From Bacteriovoracaceae bacterium UBA2394 (lineage in GTDB: Bacteria; Bdellovibrionota; UBA2394): a stretch of 7,137 nt of DNA. Below the pieces are notes generated by a model. That model did not search any database, was not told where the DNA came from, and saw only the letters and a program-made list of their open reading frames with translations. The stretch is from the NCBI GenBank assembly GCA_002343335.1, contig DDSI01000177.1, positions 1-7,137 on the forward strand. Direction: 5' to 3'. The first letter of the stretch is position 1; every line of letters begins with the position of its first letter. Position numbers and translations under genes: made by a program. This document shows positions 5,241 to 7,137 of this stretch, piece after piece.

Positions 5241-7137
5241 ATGTTGGATATAAAAAAAATTAGCCTCTTCACCAGCGTTTTGGCGCTGACACTTTCTTTT
5301 TCTTCTGCCTTTGCAGATCCTGACAGAGCGGGTGAGCTTCGATTGGGCTCGAACGTCTTTAGTGCCTGCGTTGGGAATTTTTTAGGTCTCGGTGGGGTAA
5401 ACACCATTTACAGAAATGCGGAAGCACTTCCTGCCTCAGCTGGCAATATTTTCGATCGTATTTTGGAAGTGATGAAAGTGCGCGTTGCTTACTCGGAAGC
5501 GCATTTGAACATGATCCCTGAGACAGGATCCGTTTTGATTGTCGCTAACCATCCGCTTGGGGGACTTGATGGCATCGCGATGGGCAAGCTTTTGAAGCGT
5601 CGTCGGCCTGACGTGAAGATTGTCGCCAATAAGATTCTCCATTCCTTTCCTGCGTTTCATGACAATATGATTTTTGTTGATCCATTCGAAACAGATGAGG
5701 CGAGACGATCCAATGGAAAAGCTGTCATCGAGATGTTTCGGTGGTTGAAGGCGGGCCACGCTCTCGCGATTTTTCCTGCAGGTGGAGTTTCCCAATTTTC
5801 TTGGAAGGAAAATCGAGTCAGAGATCCCGATTGGAGACCTTCGATCATTCGCATGATTCAGAGCACATCGGCCGTTACCATTCCGATGTATTTTGAAGAT
5901 CGACCGAGCTCTTTGTTTTTAGGAACAAAGACGATTTTACATTTCATGAATCAGCCTAATTCTTCCTTACCAGGGTCTCTCCTACCCCATGAGATTTTGC
6001 GACGTAAGGACAGCACGGTTGAAGTAAAAATTGGAAAGCCCATCCAGCCGAAGAGATTGATGAGCCTGTTCGGAGAGAATCAGGATGAGGCTATGTTGGC
6101 TTACCTTCGATCTCGAGTCTACTTGCTCGGATCGACTCATGCTCCCGGAACTCCTCAGACCAGACCATCTTCCGTACGCATTGAAACTCCGGCTATCCTA
6201 AAACCCATCGCTCCAGCCGTACCGAGGATAAACTTGGAGGCCGAAATCGAAGCGCTTTCAGCGAGATTTAAGATCCTAGAGCAGAATGCTCTTCAAGTAT
6301 TGTGGGTGCCCGGATCGGAAATGAATCTCACATTGTATGAATTGGGTCGGTTGCGAGAGCTCACCTTTAGAGATGTTAATGAGGGAACGGGGAAGGAGTT
6401 GGATCTGGATGAGCTTGATCGACATTACGACCATATGTTCGTCTGGGACCGCGAAGGTAAACAAATCGTTGGGGCCTATCGAGTTGGTAGAACGGATCAA
6501 ATCGTTCCTACACAGGGCGTGCACAGATTATACGCAGGAACTTTGTTCAAATTTAAGCCTGGATTCTTTGAGAACTTAGGGCCGGCCTTGGAGTTGAGCC
6601 GTTTATTTATCGTCAAAGAGTTTCAAAAGAAGGGAATATTGCAATTGCTATGGAAGGGCCTGGCTGGCTACATCGCGAGAAATCCAAAAGTGACCAAGCT
6701 TTTTGGAATGGTGAGTATTAGCGATCTCTATCAACAAGAGTCGATCCAGGTGATGGTCGAGTACTTAAAACGCTCTTCGATGCACTCTCAACTTGCCACT
6801 CAAGTGGAGGGCTATACGCCGCCCGATCTTTCCGTGTTAAATCAACACACCGTGAAAGAAATATTAGACGGAATTCGAGATTTGGAAGACCTGTCGGACG
6901 TCGTTTCTCAGCTTGAGCGAGATGGAAAGCCTGTTCCAGAATTACTTTCTCACTATGGAATGATGGGCGCGAAATACATCTCTTTTAATAAAGATGCATT
7001 GTTCGGCAATGTGGTGGACGGGTTGATTTTGGTAGACGTTCTCGAAACGCTTCGTGGACCCAGAACGGGGGGCCAGGTTCTCATTCGACGATTGGCTGGG
7101 CCTGAGGGTGTGGAAGCCATTCTCGGTGGCAATCCAT
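5241..7137 (+). CDS. OlsF-like bifunctional acyltransferase: PlsC/OlsA-type O-acyltransferase fused to OlsB-type N-acyltransferase (3' end outside window)
   Basis: 632 residues are visible and the frame is open to the right edge. An N-terminal segment (1-26, ending SSAFA) looks like a Sec signal peptide. The first domain, about 65-275, is a glycerolipid/lysolipid acyltransferase with VANHPLGGLDGIA (101-113) carrying the H104/D110 catalytic pair, and FPAGGVS (178-184) as the phosphate-binding motif. A Pro-rich linker spans about 298-330. The second domain, about 360-515, is a GNAT-fold N-acyltransferase of the OlsB/'hemolysin' type, with ELGRLRELTFRDV (367-379) and LELSRLFIVKEFQKKGI (450-466). 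Its usual C-terminal block follows: PELLSHYGMMGAKYISFN, then VVDGLILVD (591-599). In characterised OlsF enzymes the C-terminal domain N-acylates ornithine and the N-terminal domain O-acylates the product, giving a membrane aminolipid. The amino-acid substrate here is not shown by sequence. The hydrolase gene ends 7 bases upstream. An alternative start at TTG 5343 would remove the signal segment. Confidence 0.85.
   Translation, partial: MLDIKKISLFTSVLALTLSFSSAFADPDRAGELRLGSNVFSACVGNFLGLGGVNTIYRNAEALPASAGNIFDRILEVMKVRVAYSEAHLNMIPETGSVLIVANHPLGGLDGIAMGKLLKRRRPDVKIVANKILHSFPAFHDNMIFVDPFETDEARRSNGKAVIEMFRWLKAGHALAIFPAGGVSQFSWKENRVRDPDWRPSIIRMIQSTSAVTIPMYFEDRPSSLFLGTKTILHFMNQPNSSLPGSLLPHEILRRKDSTVEVKIGKPIQPKRLMSLFGENQDEAMLAYLRSRVYLLGSTHAPGTPQTRPSSVRIETPAILKPIAPAVPRINLEAEIEALSARFKILEQNALQVLWVPGSEMNLTLYELGRLRELTFRDVNEGTGKELDLDELDRHYDHMFVWDREGKQIVGAYRVGRTDQIVPTQGVHRLYAGTLFKFKPGFFENLGPALELSRLFIVKEFQKKGILQLLWKGLAGYIARNPKVTKLFGMVSISDLYQQESIQVMVEYLKRSSMHSQLATQVEGYTPPDLSVLNQHTVKEILDGIRDLEDLSDVVSQLERDGKPVPELLSHYGMMGAKYISFNKDALFGNVVDGLILVDVLETLRGPRTGGQVLIRRLAGPEGVEAILGGNP
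5331..5336 (+). promoter_or_regulatory. Possible internal ribosome binding site for a signal-less form of the acyltransferase fusion
   Basis: GGTGAG lies 6 bases before an in-frame TTG at 5343-5345 (codon 35). The spacing is as good as that of the annotated start's GGTGA. Starting here would produce a protein beginning just before the conserved acyltransferase region and lacking the signal-like segment. The match could be chance, since these bases also encode Ala-Gly-Glu. Confidence 0.3.

Noticed and set aside
5436..5854. Antisense reading frames of 65-119 codons opposite the acyltransferase domain
   Set aside because: They lie wholly inside a clearly conserved coding frame on the other strand, and their translations show no recognisable motif or signal.

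Overview
This is a densely coding bacterial chromosome window with balanced base composition, ATG starts and gaps of only a few bases inside gene clusters. I see no RNA genes, insertion sequences, CRISPR arrays or long repeats. Several proteins have clear Gram-negative export signals: one lipobox and three Sec-type signal peptides. The mix of a BamE/SmpA-type lipoprotein, a single-domain globin and an OlsF-like acyltransferase fusion suggests a Gram-negative bacterium, perhaps a predatory or environmental member of the Bdellovibrionota or a relative. That placement is inference from gene types and has low confidence.

Layout: (1) Bases 1-1267, plus strand: the 3' part of a family 2 glycosyltransferase, a small SmpA/OmlA-like lipoprotein, and a C-terminal remnant of a GNAT acetyltransferase. 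(2) Bases 1264-4200, minus strand: a likely three-gene operon read leftward, with a beta-carbonic anhydrase first, then a 591-residue secreted protein of unknown function, then a haemoglobin-like globin whose start overlaps the preceding gene by 8 bases. The operon converges on the GNAT remnant and shares a TTAA stop with it. (3) Bases 4201-4306: a short divergent intergenic region. (4) Bases 4307-7137, plus strand: a signal-peptide-bearing putative alpha/beta hydrolase, then 7 bases later a large acyltransferase fusion that runs off the right edge. The fusion joins a PlsC/OlsA-type O-acyltransferase domain to an OlsB-type N-acyltransferase domain.

The right-hand pair looks like a lipid-metabolism unit: a putative hydrolase plus an enzyme resembling bifunctional ornithine (aminolipid) synthases. 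The middle operon joins CO2/bicarbonate chemistry and a haem protein around an unrecognised exported protein. The two most interesting points are the apparent Sec signal on the acyltransferase fusion, with a second well-placed ribosome binding site that would give a signal-less form, and the carbonic anhydrase / unknown secreted protein / globin operon. No gene-free stretch exceeds about 110 bases.
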